The notes under the pieces were generated by a model, which saw only the letters and a list, made by a program, of their open reading frames with translations, did no database searches and was not told the origin of the DNA. Shown piece by piece: positions 27,715-38,669 of a stretch of DNA of 64,000 bases (position 1 is the stretch's first letter; the number at the start of each line of letters is the position of its first letter). The position numbers were made by a program, and so were the translations under genes. The DNA lies in NCBI GenBank assembly GCA_029204225.1, contig MU832021.1:27174-91173 (forward strand). The letters are read 5' to 3'. The DNA comes from Diphasiastrum complanatum (Eukaryota > Streptophyta > Lycopodiopsida > Lycopodiales > Lycopodiaceae).

Positions 27715-28005
27715 TTAGTACATATCAAGATAAAAACAGAGTTCGTTGTACTTTTTGAGTCTGCTTCCATTGACCATAGTGTCTAAAGTAGGGTTTGGAG
27801 TTGTACATATCCAAAGGCAAATATTTTTTAAATTACATAAGGTCCTTGTCCAAAAAAATTTCAGTTTGTCCTTAAAAGTTTTGGCTTGGTATAAGAGGAC
27901 CTTGTCTCCAATCTGGAACTCTTTGAGCTTTAATGATTGATCATGACATGCCTTCTCGACATTTGTGGACTTGTTGAGCATGGATGTTAATCCGTCCCCT
28001 TTCAC
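27715..28005 (-). pseudogene. Ty3/gypsy integrase C-terminal fragment
   Basis: Minus-strand reading KLKEFQIGDKVLLYQAKTF, then KDKLKFFWTRTL and VNGSRLKKYNEL, is the C-terminal end of gypsy pol (consensus F-x-x-G-D-x-V-L-L ... G-K-L-x-x-x-W-x-G-P ... V-N-G-x-R-L-K-x-Y). The usual Gly-Pro after Trp is lost. No other pol domain adjoins; 27258-27714 shows nothing I can identify. Confidence 0.75.
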
Positions 28006-28170
28006 AAAGTTGTTCTAGATGGAATAATCTATTAGCTACAATCTGTTGATTATCTAGCTCTAGATTATTTGCTACTCGTAGGAATGGAATAATCCCACAG
28101 GCATCTGTTTAGCGCCATCTCTATCTCCAGCAGAGTCGTTAGCGCCATCTCCAGCTTTGTTATTGTCATT

Positions 28171-30931
28171 GTGTTGTTTGTTACTATACTATTGTACTCA
28201 ATGACAAAGCTTTATCATCTTCATGTGGATCTGTCACCAGAATATGCTCCGCTCAGGACAAGAAATTCAAAGCAACCCAAATTGTCAACTTCTGATATGG
28301 TCCAATACAGGGAGAAAAATCTAAAGCATGTAGATTTATGGTCATCAGGAACATTGTATCTTATTGATCCATGTTCATTGCAACATTCAGATTTTCATTC
28401 GGTGAGTCAGTTAATAATCTATATGTGTCATGGTAAAAATGGCCTTTTGGATTACTGTGAGAATTTGATGCTCTATGGGAATGCACATTCAATGCAAAGA
28501 ATACATTATTTGGAAGAGGAATCAAGAAAAATATCAAAGGAGTGTGAAGAAAAATCTACAAAGTTTAAAACTTGTTTCGATGAAAATGAGATGCTCAAGA
28601 AGGATATCCAAAGGTTGAAATTTTCTTTGCATCATTATACAACTAGTAATGATGAGATAAAAATTGCATTTCAATCCATGCGTATCTCATATTTGTCTCT
28701 TGTTAAAGATACGGATGTGCTCAACAGAAAGGTCTGAAGCAACAAGAGAAAAAGACTGGTAAACAAGGATATATGTGATCTATCATCCAGAGGAGGTCAT
28801 AGAAAAAGACGAATCTGTGCATTCAAGTAAGTTATAGCTTATTTGGTATTGAATATTGCTTGAACTTTTTGATTCATTCATAATCACTAGTTTTTGTTAT
28901 TTATTCATTTCAATTTTTTGTTGATTTGTATATTATACTGCTGTGAATACTATGAGTGTCCGAATTTCTACTGACATTTTCATAAATATTATGCTTGTAA
29001 TGCAGATCAGCATTGGTTGTTGAAGACCATTTGGCTGATGAGATTTTGATAGAAAATCACTAGGCTCTATCTTGACTTCTAAATCTATGAAATCAATGTT
29101 AAACAATAACAAAATGAATTACTGATAGCATTATGAATGAAGTTGGAAAAATATTAGACACTACATTGCTTCAGGGGGCATGTGACTTTTCTAGCATTAG
29201 TAGAGAAGCATATGCAACAATGTTTAAGATGATAAAGGAGACATTTGCACAGGTTATATTAAAAAATTTCCAATTCCACGACCATTCATCTCAAAAAGAA
29301 AAGAGACATGTTAAACCAAGGTATGCAGACAATAGTTGGTAATCCATCTCCTATCAATGAAGTGTATTGCTCGAAAGGAGAAAGTCTAGCATATAACAAT
29401 TCCAACAATTTATTTATTGACATTAATCAGTTACTAATATTCATCATAAATTTTTACGGCATTACAAATGAGAATGTCAATAACAAGTTGATAGTTGTTC
29501 TCAAGTTAGATGAGTCTAAAATTATAAAAGGACAAAAAATGGAAAGAGTAATCTCATGATTATGAATGGAGCACTTTCAAATTCAAAAGACTCAGAAGGC
29601 TCCAATTTCAGTGTTCAATCTGAAAATGATATCTGGTGGTTGGCAACATTTCAGATATAGCAGTTCCTTTTCATAATCAATAGGGATAATCATTTTAATA
29701 TGGATTTCATCTAGGAAATCTTCTCTGTGTTAATATTATGAGGCTAATCACGTTTTTGTATTCTCTTATAGGTGATCAAAGAAGACCATGACATTTTCTC
29801 ATGAATATTTAATAGAACGTCATATCCTGCCACCATAAAAAATCACATGGAGGGAGTTCCACTCATTATTTCTGGAATTGGCACCTATAACATTGAATGA
29901 CATTTAGTGGGAGATATGAAGACATTAAAATGTATGTTCAATGTATCCCATGGCGCTAACTCTAAACACCATTGTTTGTACTACATGAAGACAACAAAAG
30001 ATATGACAAGGAGTACAGGAATATTAAGAGATCGAAAAAATCCTAATTGGAAATCTGTAGAATGTTCATATTTGTACATTGCATGTAGAGGTACGTATTA
30101 TAGAAAAAATAATATATCTTCACATCTTATTTGCATGGAACCAGAGGCAGATGCGAAGGAAGCTATTTTAGGATTAGAGGATGTGTTGTCTAAAGCAAGC
30201 TTACATAAAGGCCACGTTAAAATAAAAAAAGACGACAACCTATCAAGTAAAACAAGAAATATTCCATGTGAGTCGAGCATTGGAGGATCCAAAGCTTGAA
30301 GATTCTTATCAAATTATTTTGGCAAACAATCCAAGATTCAATACTCAGTTTGGAAAGAGATTATTGCAGCAACTCAAGATTTTGAAGAAGAAGGTTCTAC
30401 TCGTATACACAAGGTAGAAGTTTGGAAAAAATTAGACAACATGGTGAAATACTTGAGAAAAGATAAATTTTCAAATATTGATGTACAAATGATACAGAAA
30501 ACAACTAGTGAATTTGTGGATGCAGTTCGAAGTGCATGGGGTGTTAATCATATAACACATTATATGGTAAGATTTTGATGTTACACTACTATGGACAAAT
30601 ATGTGCAATTAAATTAGATACTTTTGGTACTGATTTAGCTTATGTTTTTATGACATGCAGCACATATTACGACATCATTCGACATTCTTTTCAAGAAATA
30701 GTGGAAGTCTTAGCATATGGTCATCACAAGGAATGGAAAAATCTCATTGACAAGCAAGAGCGGCATTTTATAAAAGTACACAACATGGCGGGACTAGGAC
30801 AAAGAACAACTATATACTGCAACTTTTCCAATGGTTTTACAAAAGAACCCAAATTTGTCATAATACAAAATCGACGGATTATAAAAAAATTTCAAAAAGC
30901 ATGCAGCTTTATACAAGCCAATAGGCAATAG
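28171..30931 (+). pseudogene. G1: multi-exon transposase-like gene
   Basis: Pieces in order: an N-terminal part with YAPLRTRNSKQPKLSTSDMV, a Lys/Glu-rich coiled coil (28500-28735), LSSRGGHRKRRICAFK before a GTAAGT donor (near 28830) whose acceptor TAATGCAG (near 29006) keeps phase, a DUF-like helix-rich block, LIVVLKLDESKIIKGQKMER (29480-29545), FSVQSENDIWWLATF, then after another intron ISGIGTYNIE-stop-HLVGDMKTLKCMF with downstream HHCLYY (29870-29990), and a C-terminal block ending near 30931. Spaced acidic residues (KLDESK, GDMKTLK) followed by a Cys-x2-Cys-like end resemble uncharacterised DDE-type transposase-like proteins; the name is inference. Breaks: TGA at two positions that fit lost TGG (Trp), and about four single-base shifts (near 28735, 29300, 29555 and 30565). 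It converges on G2 with 60 bases between the ends. Confidence 0.5.
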
Positions 30932-30991
30932 ACACACAATAAAATTTTGTACATTAAATGAAAATATTTACAAAGTACAATTCAGCAATAT

Positions 30992-32190
30992 CTACTCTGC
31001 TTCCGATACTTTTTCTAATGAAAGTTGCAACTTAGAATCATGCAACAATTTTTTTCTTTCATATGGATCCAACAGCTCATAGTTTTCATGCTTACTCAGA
31101 TCAACGTAAGCAGCATACAATGCAAAATGAGATGATTTGAGCATGGAATTCACTGGTCCATATTCTAAAATTTTAAGTGCAATAGTTTTCTTTACAAGAA
31201 TTATTTTATGCACCTTATTAAAATTATGTCCTCCAAGAAAATGAGACAATGCCTAGATTGCTATAATCATTGTCTCACCATGTTGATGAAATTTTGAATG
31301 GTCAACACTTGAAAATACAAGATGAAACCCAAGTGCATGATCTCTTGAAAATTCTCTTGCAGAAGATCTCTGCCCTCCTCGACGAATTGCAAAAGAAAAA
31401 TTGTTTCTTGAAGTGAAAAGAAAAATTGAAGTGAAAAAATCCAAAGTAAGCTCCAGTACATAATTTGACATAACAAATCTACTAGTCCATAATAAGATAC
31501 AAAACTTACTCATTCAGTATTGTCTTCCTTGGTTGTTGTCTCTCCATCAATATCATGTCCACTTCTTGATGTCAATTTAGTTGGTGAATAGATAGTTGGT
31601 TTTGAAAAACTAAGCTGACTTTGAATTCTAAGAAACTCCTCTTCAGAAGGTAGATCATCTTCTTTATTGTGCATTTCCTCCACAACCATTTTTAAATAAT
31701 CTTTCCCTGAGTAAAGCTCATCATTATGTACATTGTCAACACCAAGGAGAAGATCATCGGCATCAAAATCAATTATATCTAAAAATTCATCAAGCTCTTT
31801 GCTCAAAATGCAAAGAGTCTCAGGTGAAATAAAAAAGATTCGATATATCCTATAATGTCAAAAAAGAATTATTATCTATATTATAAGTAGGCAATGTGAT
31901 AAGACATTTATCAGAAGGAGAAAGGGTGTTGGGAGTTCTAGGGCCAATAAACGATGTCCTGTTTCATGCAGGATCAAAATCTGTACAGTCATCTAAACTA
32001 ACGTTCGTATCAACAAAAAAAGTATCTATATCTACAATCTTCGACTTTTCAGACTTTGTACCATTGGAAGAAGCAGCTTCGAAAGTGGAACGACCAACTT
32101 CCAAATCGTCAGAAATATTTAACAAAAGGAAAAAAAAAATACAGATTGAAAATCAACAAATCTACATTTTTTATTGTGAATTGGGCACTC
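30992..32190 (-). pseudogene. G2, distal part (after the Copia insertion)
   Basis: Minus-strand reading resumes at the Copia target site with CPIHNKKCRFVDFQSVFFF, then NISDDLEVGRSTFEAASSNG, a Ser/Asp-rich segment, SDKCLITLPTYNIDNNSF, an acidic block (LDIIDFDADDLLLGVDNV) and a C-terminal domain ending EYGPVNSMLKSSHFALYAAY and a Lys/Glu-rich tail (stop at 30992). A TAG at 31250 interrupts the last block in frame, and there are further stops or shifts near 31960, 31850 and 31500; GTAAGT near 31508 may be a donor. The first 200 residues align with the plus-strand copy at 63350-64000. I recognise no known domain. Confidence 0.5.
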
Positions 32191-32843
32191 TGTGAAAAAC
32201 TCAGATCCAAAAGATGCTAAAGTTTCATAAAGATCTTGGCCATGGAAGTTATGCACATCTAGATTGAAAAAATGATAGAAATTGTGATGTTAAGCATACT
32301 AAACATCAACTAAACATCAAAATCTGATCATAAGCTTCCACAAACAGAAACTTGCTGTCCCTGTCCGTACTTCAGAGCCTACAACCTGCATTTCACACGT
32401 GTGAAGCCATAGCAACAAAGAAATCACAATTCTAGTGGCTAGAATGCAAGATATGAACAAAAAAGTGAGAGAGAAGAAGATGGACCTTCAAAGAACATAA
32501 CATTCATTCAATAGAATGAAAATGAGATGTGTACATACTCGTGGAGATGGCTATTTATAGCAGCCATAGTGCCTCTTGGCCACTTGTCTTATGATAGGCT
32601 AAAATTGGGGTCCAATAGGATTCACCCATATACCTAGAAATTTGGTCAAATAGGAATGCACCAAATTATGAGCCAATAGAAGAGCTCCACACTCGACCTC
32701 CTCTAATTAATGTGACCTCAAAAGTAGTGTACACATACTTTGGGCCTCTACATACATGTATGAACCTATCTCTAACTTTTATTTGGCCATAGGCCTACAA
32801 AATCTCAAGTTAGGAAAATACTACTAGTTGACAATTTTTCACA
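32191..32843 (-). repeat. 3' LTR of the intact Copia element
   Basis: 653 bp, same length as the 5' LTR and with no difference seen. On the minus strand the TATA-like CTATAAATAG lies at 32551-32560. The polyprotein stop codon (32839-32841) falls within the first bases of this LTR. Confidence 0.97.
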
Positions 32844-35800
32844 CTCCCTCTTCAACTAGTTTTAGCATAGATTTAGAAAGTACACCAAGACTTGTTCTAT
32901 GCTTGAAAAATAAGTCCTTTCCCAATGCTTTGGTAAAGATATCAGCCACACATTCCTTTGATGGGACATGTTCAAGCTTGATCTCTTTTGCCAACACTTG
33001 TTCTCTCACAAAATGGTAAGCCACCTCGATATGTTTGCTCCTTGCATGGAAAACCGGATTGCTTGCTAGACTTTGGGCTGAAAGGTTGTCACAAAAGATG
33101 ATTGGACTCTCTGAAAAATCCAGCAAATGAAGCTCCATAATCATCCTCTTGATCCACACCATCTCCTTTGTGCATGATGTCAAAGCTTTGTACTCGGCCT
33201 CACTAGAAGAAAGTGATATAGTTGCTTGTTTCTTCGACATCCATGAGATAGCTCCATCACCTATGAAAATAGCATGTGCATTTATGGATTTTCTATCCAT
33301 AAGGTCTCCTGCAAAATCTGAATCTGAAAAACCAAATAAGTTAGGTGATGAGCCTCTATAAACAATGCCAAAATCTTTTGTTCCCGAGATGTATCTCAAG
33401 ATCCTCTTTCCTAGTTTCCAATGTTCTATGCTAGGATCTTGCATGAATTGGCTTAATCTACCAACACAATAAGATAAATCAGGTCTTGTGATGGTTAGAT
33501 ATATAAGAGAACCTATTAGCTTCCTATAGAGAGTAATGTCCTCGAAGGATCTTTCATTACCTCTTATAGTTAGCTTTACATGTGATTCCATAGGTGTATC
33601 AATAGGATTTGCATCTACCATATGAAATCTATTGAGAATAGAAATAGCATACTTCTCTTGTGAAATAAAAGTGATTTGAGAAGTTCTAATTACTTCTATT
33701 CCTAAGATATAGCTCAAAAGACCAAGATCATGCACTTCAAATTCCTTTTTTAGTGCTTTCTTGATATCTTCTATATCTTCCTTGTTCCCTCCACTTAAAA
33801 TAATGTCATCCACATAAATTAGAAGGATTGTAACATCATTAGCACTAATTCTAAAGTAAAGTGAATGATCATACTCACTCATAGTGAAGTTTTGAGAAAG
33901 TAGAAAAGAGTTAAGCCTAGCATACCAACTCCTTGGTGCTTGCTTAAGACCATACAAACTTTTTTGTAGAAAACACACATGATTAGGCTTGCTATGAGAA
34001 ACATAGCTCTCGGGTTGCTCCATGTAGACTTCCTCTTCAAGATCACCATTCAAGAAAGCATTAGAAATGTCTAATTGCCAAAGATCCCATCCATAAAGAG
34101 TTGCAAGGGAAATGATTACTCTTATGCTCACCATCTTTGCCACGGGTGCAAAGGTTTCCTCATAGTCAATGCCATGCTCTTGAGCATAACCTTTAGCCAC
34201 CAACCTTGCCTTCAACTTGTTGATAGATCCATCTTGATTTGTCTTTACCTTGAAGATCCATTTGCATCCAATTGCACTTTTGCCCTTTGGAAGCTCCACC
34301 AATCTCCATGTGTTGTTCTTCATAAGTGCTTCAAACTCAAGATCCATTGCTTGGATCCATTCCTCTTCTTGCCTTGCTTCATCTACACATGAAGGTACAT
34401 CAAAAGAAGTTAGGAAAGCATAGTTGGATCCATCCACCACTTGCTTACCTTTGCCATCATAAGTGAGCCTTGAGGGTTTCACTTTATGCCTTGGAGTTCT
34501 CCTTGGAATTTGACTTGAAGAGGCTTCTTCAACATCCACATCCAATGTGTCATCAACTCCATTGTCATCAAGCACATTAGTTGCAACAACACCATCATCA
34601 CTTGAAACAACTTTTGGAATGTTACCTTCATAAAAAATGACATCCCTACTTGTGAACACTTTCTTGATTGAAGGAACATAAATCCTATATGCTTTGCTTA
34701 CTTCACTATAACCAACAAAAATGCCCTTTCTTGAAGATGGATCCTCCTTAGTTCTATCATCAAGAGTAATGTTGAAGTAGCAAATGCATCCAAAAGTTCT
34801 TAGAAACTTGACATTAGGCTTCGTACCAAACAAAGCTTCAAAAGGGGTTTTTCCTTCCAATACAACACTTGGCCATCTATTGCATAGGAAATTTGCACAC
34901 AACAAAGCATCACTCCAAAAAGGTTTAGGAAGATTAGCATTCAATCTCATTGCCTTTGCACTCTCACACAAGGTTCTATTCTTCCTCTCGGCCACTCCAT
35001 TTTGTTGTGGTGTTCTTGGACATGTGTACTCCCTCTTGATCCCATGCTCATCGCAAAAGGCTTTGAATTTGTTAGAAATGTATTCACCACCATTGTCGCT
35101 CCTCAAGCATTTGATTTTGGTTGTAAATTGAGTCTCAATAGCAACTTTGAACTTGACAAACACATCAAACACCTCATCCTTGCTCTTTAGTAGATAAACC
35201 CAACAAAATCTACTAAAATCATCAATGAAAGTTACATACATCTTAGCACCTCCATTGCTAATTGTAGTAACACCATGAATATCCGAATGCAAGAGAGAAA
35301 AAGGCATCTTAGATCTAGATATAGATCTACTATATGGCAATCTATGTGATTTAGACAAAGCACATTCTTCACAAACATGATTCAAGCAAGTAAGAGACTT
35401 GGGAAGTCCCCTTACTACCTCCTTTTTGGCTATTACCTCCAAGGCCTTGTAGTTGAGATGTCCCATCCTTTTATGCCATACCTCTTGAATTGACATTTGT
35501 TCATTTGCCATGCATCCAACTTGGTTAGCAACAACACATGCATCAAGCTTGAACAATTTCCCTTGCCTTTTCCCTTTTGCAATGATACTACACCCCTTTT
35601 TGATCAAGCAAGCATCACCATCAAACTCAACTTTGAATCCTTTGTCAAGAATTTGGCTTACACTAAGTAAGTTCTTGGTAATGGATGGAATGAGCAAAAC
35701 ATCTTTCAATTCTATATTCCTATTTGTAGAAAGTGAAATAGGAATTGTGCCAATCCCCTTGATTGCACACTCACCATCATTTGCGGTATAGATTACCTTC

Positions 35801-36789
35801 CTATCACCATCAAATGCCATTAAAGATGAAAAATACTCTTTATGATATGTCATATGAGAAGTGGCTCCACTATCAATCCACCAAGGATCAATGTCTCCAT
35901 GATTAGCCAACAAGCAAGATGACATAACAAAAGCATCATTTGAAAGAAGCTCATCCCCACCCTCATCAATAGTTAGATTGGTTTGCTTTTCCCCTTGATC
36001 CCTCTTTTTCTTAAAACAATCACTAGCAAAATGCCCTTTGACTCCACAATAGAAACATTTTAGCTTAGATCTATCCTTCTTTTTGCCAAAAGTAGAGTGC
36101 TCACCTTGGTCTTGCCCTTTAGACCAATTGCTTTTACCTTTGCCCTTGAACTTGCCTTTAGAGAACATTGCCTCCTCTTCTCCTCCTTGAGATGTAGAAG
36201 ATGCTCCCACTCTTGCTTGCAACCTGAATTCTTCAGCCAACAAGACCTCTTGCAAGTCTCCAACACTTGGTAAACATTTTTGGATAGCATAACTTTGAAC
36301 AAGATTAGCATGATCATCCAACAAGCCATTGAGAATCACTTGAACAAGCTCCTCATTATTTATGCCATCATTAATGCATGCTAACTCATCATTCAATGCT
36401 TTAACTCTCAAAACAAAAGCATGTCCATTCTCACTCTTCTTTTGCATACAAGAAAAGATTTGCCTTCTTAAAGTCAACACTCTAGAAGTAGACTTGGATT
36501 CATAAACCTTCTTCAAGGCTTCCCAAGCTTCACTAGATGATGTGCACTTACCAACCTCTTTGATAAGCTCATTTGTCACATTCATCTTGATCATGTGAAG
36601 GGCTTTCTTTGCCCTCTTGTCATACCTCAATTGTTCTTGAGGTGCCAAAGGTCTCTCCTCCACACCTACAACAATATCCATCAACTCATTCATCTCAAGC
36701 AAAGACTCCATCCTTACTTTCCAAGTAGAATAGTTGAGGGAGGTAAGCCTATCATTGCTTTCCAACATGTAGCCTCCATTTGTAGCCAT
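32839..36789 (-). CDS. Copia Gag-Pol polyprotein, 1316 aa, uninterrupted
   Basis: Single frame with the Copia domain order (positions approximate). Gag 1-240 with NYSTWKVRMESLL; zinc knuckle near 244-257, CFYCGVKGHFASDC (Cys-x2-Cys-x4-His-x4-Cys); aspartic protease with WWIDSGATSHM near 305; GAG-pre-integrase block with HKRMGHLN near 440; integrase with catalytic Asp in LLHSDIHG, Asp in LRSDNGGEY and Glu in NGVAERKNRT; post-integrase GIFVGYSE; reverse transcriptase with LYGLKQAPRSWY and catalytic IYVDDIILSG near 985; RNase H with SDSDFAGD, SLSSSEAEYKAL and FCDNLSAQ. Expressed from the 5' LTR as genomic RNA, cut by its own protease, it copies the RNA into DNA in virus-like particles and integrates it. 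Length is normal for an autonomous plant Copia, and I see no altered catalytic residue. The ATG at 36789 is chosen because gag similarity begins at once. Confidence 0.97.
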   Translation of the reverse strand: MATNGGYMLESNDRLTSLNYSTWKVRMESLLEMNELMDIVVGVEERPLAPQEQLRYDKRAKKALHMIKMNVTNELIKEVGKCTSSSEAWEALKKVYESKSTSRVLTLRRQIFSCMQKKSENGHAFVLRVKALNDELACINDGINNEELVQVILNGLLDDHANLVQSYAIQKCLPSVGDLQEVLLAEEFRLQARVGASSTSQGGEEEAMFSKGKFKGKGKSNWSKGQDQGEHSTFGKKKDRSKLKCFYCGVKGHFASDCFKKKRDQGEKQTNLTIDEGGDELLSNDAFVMSSCLLANHGDIDPWWIDSGATSHMTYHKEYFSSLMAFDGDRKVIYTANDGECAIKGIGTIPISLSTNRNIELKDVLLIPSITKNLLSVSQILDKGFKVEFDGDACLIKKGCSIIAKGKRQGKLFKLDACVVANQVGCMANEQMSIQEVWHKRMGHLNYKALEVIAKKEVVRGLPKSLTCLNHVCEECALSKSHRLPYSRSISRSKMPFSLLHSDIHGVTTISNGGAKMYVTFIDDFSRFCWVYLLKSKDEVFDVFVKFKVAIETQFTTKIKCLRSDNGGEYISNKFKAFCDEHGIKREYTCPRTPQQNGVAERKNRTLCESAKAMRLNANLPKPFWSDALLCANFLCNRWPSVVLEGKTPFEALFGTKPNVKFLRTFGCICYFNITLDDRTKEDPSSRKGIFVGYSEVSKAYRIYVPSIKKVFTSRDVIFYEGNIPKVVSSDDGVVATNVLDDNGVDDTLDVDVEEASSSQIPRRTPRHKVKPSRLTYDGKGKQVVDGSNYAFLTSFDVPSCVDEARQEEEWIQAMDLEFEALMKNNTWRLVELPKGKSAIGCKWIFKVKTNQDGSINKLKARLVAKGYAQEHGIDYEETFAPVAKMVSIRVIISLATLYGWDLWQLDISNAFLNGDLEEEVYMEQPESYVSHSKPNHVCFLQKSLYGLKQAPRSWYARLNSFLLSQNFTMSEYDHSLYFRISANDVTILLIYVDDIILSGGNKEDIEDIKKALKKEFEVHDLGLLSYILGIEVIRTSQITFISQEKYAISILNRFHMVDANPIDTPMESHVKLTIRGNERSFEDITLYRKLIGSLIYLTITRPDLSYCVGRLSQFMQDPSIEHWKLGKRILRYISGTKDFGIVYRGSSPNLFGFSDSDFAGDLMDRKSINAHAIFIGDGAISWMSKKQATISLSSSEAEYKALTSCTKEMVWIKRMIMELHLLDFSESPIIFCDNLSAQSLASNPVFHARSKHIEVAYHFVREQVLAKEIKLEHVPSKECVADIFTKALGKDLFFKHRTSLGVLSKSMLKLVEEGV
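32844..32856 (-). other. Polypurine tract of the intact Copia
   Basis: Minus-strand GTTGAAGAGGGAG directly abuts the 3' LTR. The same bases encode the last residues of the polyprotein (VEEGV), so coding and priming functions overlap here. Confidence 0.85.
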
Positions 36790-37386
36790 GTTGCAATGAT
36801 TGATCTCTGATCTTTGACCTGTTCCAATGCACTAAGCACTCTCTTGAATCAACAAATGAAACACAAGAAGAAATCACAAAGATTTGGAACCTAAAACCTT
36901 ACTTTTTCTCTCTTTTCCTCACTTTTTCCTTAATTTTAGCCACTAGTTTTATGATTTCTTGATCAAACCAAGACCAAACCTCAATATACTTGCTTTTCCC
37001 TCACTCCTAAGATTGAAATACACTCTTGAATCATTCAGCAAACTGAAAATCAGAGGGTTACATCAATTTTGAAGTTTTTGACATGAAGAAGCAAGAAATT
37101 GAATCAAAAAACTATATGCTAGAATGGAAAACTAATAGGATCTTGTTGGATCTTGCATCTCCCTCTTTCCAAAACAATTTTTGTCTCCTTATTCTGATAA
37201 GTACAGAGGGAATTCGCCCTACTTCAATTGAAATGCATACAAATGATGTTTTGATCACAAAGATCCAATTTCTACACATAAATCAACAAGATTTTTAGCT
37301 AGAAACTTGATTGGAATGCTACAAAAGCAAACTCGCCCACAAATCTCTTCTAAATCTGGCAAAACCTGCACATTTGGCCGCCTAAT
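36790..37386 (-). other. Untranslated leader of the intact Copia
   Basis: About 600 bases between primer site and gag ATG, AT-rich, without a credible frame. Packaging and dimerisation signals would be expected here, but none can be read by eye. Confidence 0.7.
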
Positions 37387-37398
37387 GCTCTGATACCA
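37387..37398 (-). other. tRNA-iMet primer-binding site of the intact Copia
   Basis: Minus-strand TGGTATCAGAGC, the exact complement of the initiator tRNA-Met 3' end, directly abuts the 5' LTR. Confidence 0.95.
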
Positions 37399-38051
37399 TG
37401 TGAAAAACTCAGATCCAAAAGATGCTAAAGTTTCATAAAGATCTTGGCCATGGAAGTTATGCACATCTAGATTGAAAAAATGATAGAAATTGTGATGTTA
37501 AGCATACTAAACATCAACTAAACATCAAAATCTGATCATAAGCTTCCACAAACAGAAACTTGCTGTCCCTGTCCGTACTTCAGAGCCTACAACCTGCATT
37601 TCACACGTGTGAAGCCATAGCAACAAAGAAATCACAATTCTAGTGGCTAGAATGCAAGATATGAACAAAAAAGTGAGAGAGAAGAAGATGGACCTTCAAA
37701 GAACATAACATTCATTCAATAGAATGAAAATGAGATGTGTACATACTCGTGGAGATGGCTATTTATAGCAGCCATAGTGCCTCTTGGCCACTTGTCTTAT
37801 GATAGGCTAAAATTGGGGTCCAATAGGATTCACCCATATACCTAGAAATTTGGTCAAATAGGAATGCACCAAATTATGAGCCAATAGAAGAGCTCCACAC
37901 TCGACCTCCTCTAATTAATGTGACCTCAAAAGTAGTGTACACATACTTTGGGCCTCTACATACATGTATGAACCTATCTCTAACTTTTATTTGGCCATAG
38001 GCCTACAAAATCTCAAGTTAGGAAAATACTACTAGTTGACAATTTTTCACA
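37399..38051 (-). repeat. 5' LTR of the intact Copia element, with promoter
   Basis: 653 bp, matching the 3' LTR. The TATA box CTATAAATAG at 37759-37768 (minus) would drive the genomic RNA, with transcription starting about 30 bases further left. Confidence 0.96.
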
Positions 38052-38364
38052 CACTCATCTACAGACTTGAAATCATTATGTAACTTGGTGAACATTCTGT
38101 CAAACTTAGCTTTATAGCTATGCTTGTTGAGTGCCACCAGGTTTTGATAACGAATCATGTCCTTATTTTAAGATTTGAATAAAAGAGTACTAAGTAGAGA
38201 CTTAAATCTGAGATAAATCTCAGAAAATACTTCCACACCAGGACCCTCAATATTAGAAGGAAGAATAAAAAAAAAGGAGAAAAAAAAGATTTGAAATTCT
38301 CTAAATTATCACTAATATCAAATTCATGAAAAAAAGAAAATAAATTAGAATCGAAATTAGACAT
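38052..38364 (-). pseudogene. G2, first exon (before the Copia insertion)
   Basis: The ATG at 38364 starts MSNFDSNLFSFFHEFDISDN. After a T homopolymer (near 38270), where one base seems lost, the reading continues as LPSNIEGPGVEVF, then past one TAA (fits lost CAA) to MIRYQNLVALNKHSYKAKFD and RMFTKLHNDFKSVDE. The Copia target site follows directly. Restoring the target site joins this frame to CPIHNKKCRF at 32190 without a shift. The plus-strand copy at 63350-63720 carries FFIEFGITDN and LDRMFTKLFDLFKS at matching places, so this is real coding sequence. Function unknown. It is divergent from G3 and shares its promoter. Confidence 0.6.
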
Positions 38365-38669
38365 TTTGAACAAAAAATACAGATGTGAAATTTCCAATAT
38401 CGCTCTTAGGTGCAAAATACAGGTCAGACAAGAATCTCAAGGCAATGTGCGTTCGAAAGAGACATAAGAAAACAAGGTATAGGTCCGAGCGCATGTACAA
38501 AGATCAGAAAAAAAATGAGATATAAGGTGCGCTTGAATGCGATACTGGATCAGGCAGTATCGGTTCCAGGTGCAAGTAGGTCAACAGAGTGTAAACAGTG
38601 GAAAGGGCGCGCTTGAAATCGATATCCGGATAAGAAATAAAAAATTTGCGTGAAAATTTGCACTGAAAA

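Larger units (their letters stand above)
32191..38051 (-). mobile_element. Intact Ty1/copia retrotransposon, 5.86 kb
   Basis: Two 653-bp LTRs (32191-32843 and 37399-38051) both start TGTGAAAAAC and end TTTTTCACA; comparing them by eye I see no difference. The five bases CACTC flank the element on each side (32186-32190 and 38052-38056), a typical target duplication. The tRNA-Met primer site, polypurine tract, TATA-bearing LTRs and one unbroken gag-pol frame are all present. Matching LTRs plus an open frame mean a very recent insertion, possibly of a currently active family. It has landed inside G2. Older relatives in the window: gag at 4320, RNase H at 17923 and 59238. Confidence 0.97.

Noticed and set aside
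26474-28005. One complete gypsy element with LTR at 26474 and integrase at 27715
   Set aside because: The primer site on the left shows this LTR is the 5' LTR of the gag piece at 24.4-25.3 kb. No polypurine tract abuts its right side, so the integrase scrap is separate.
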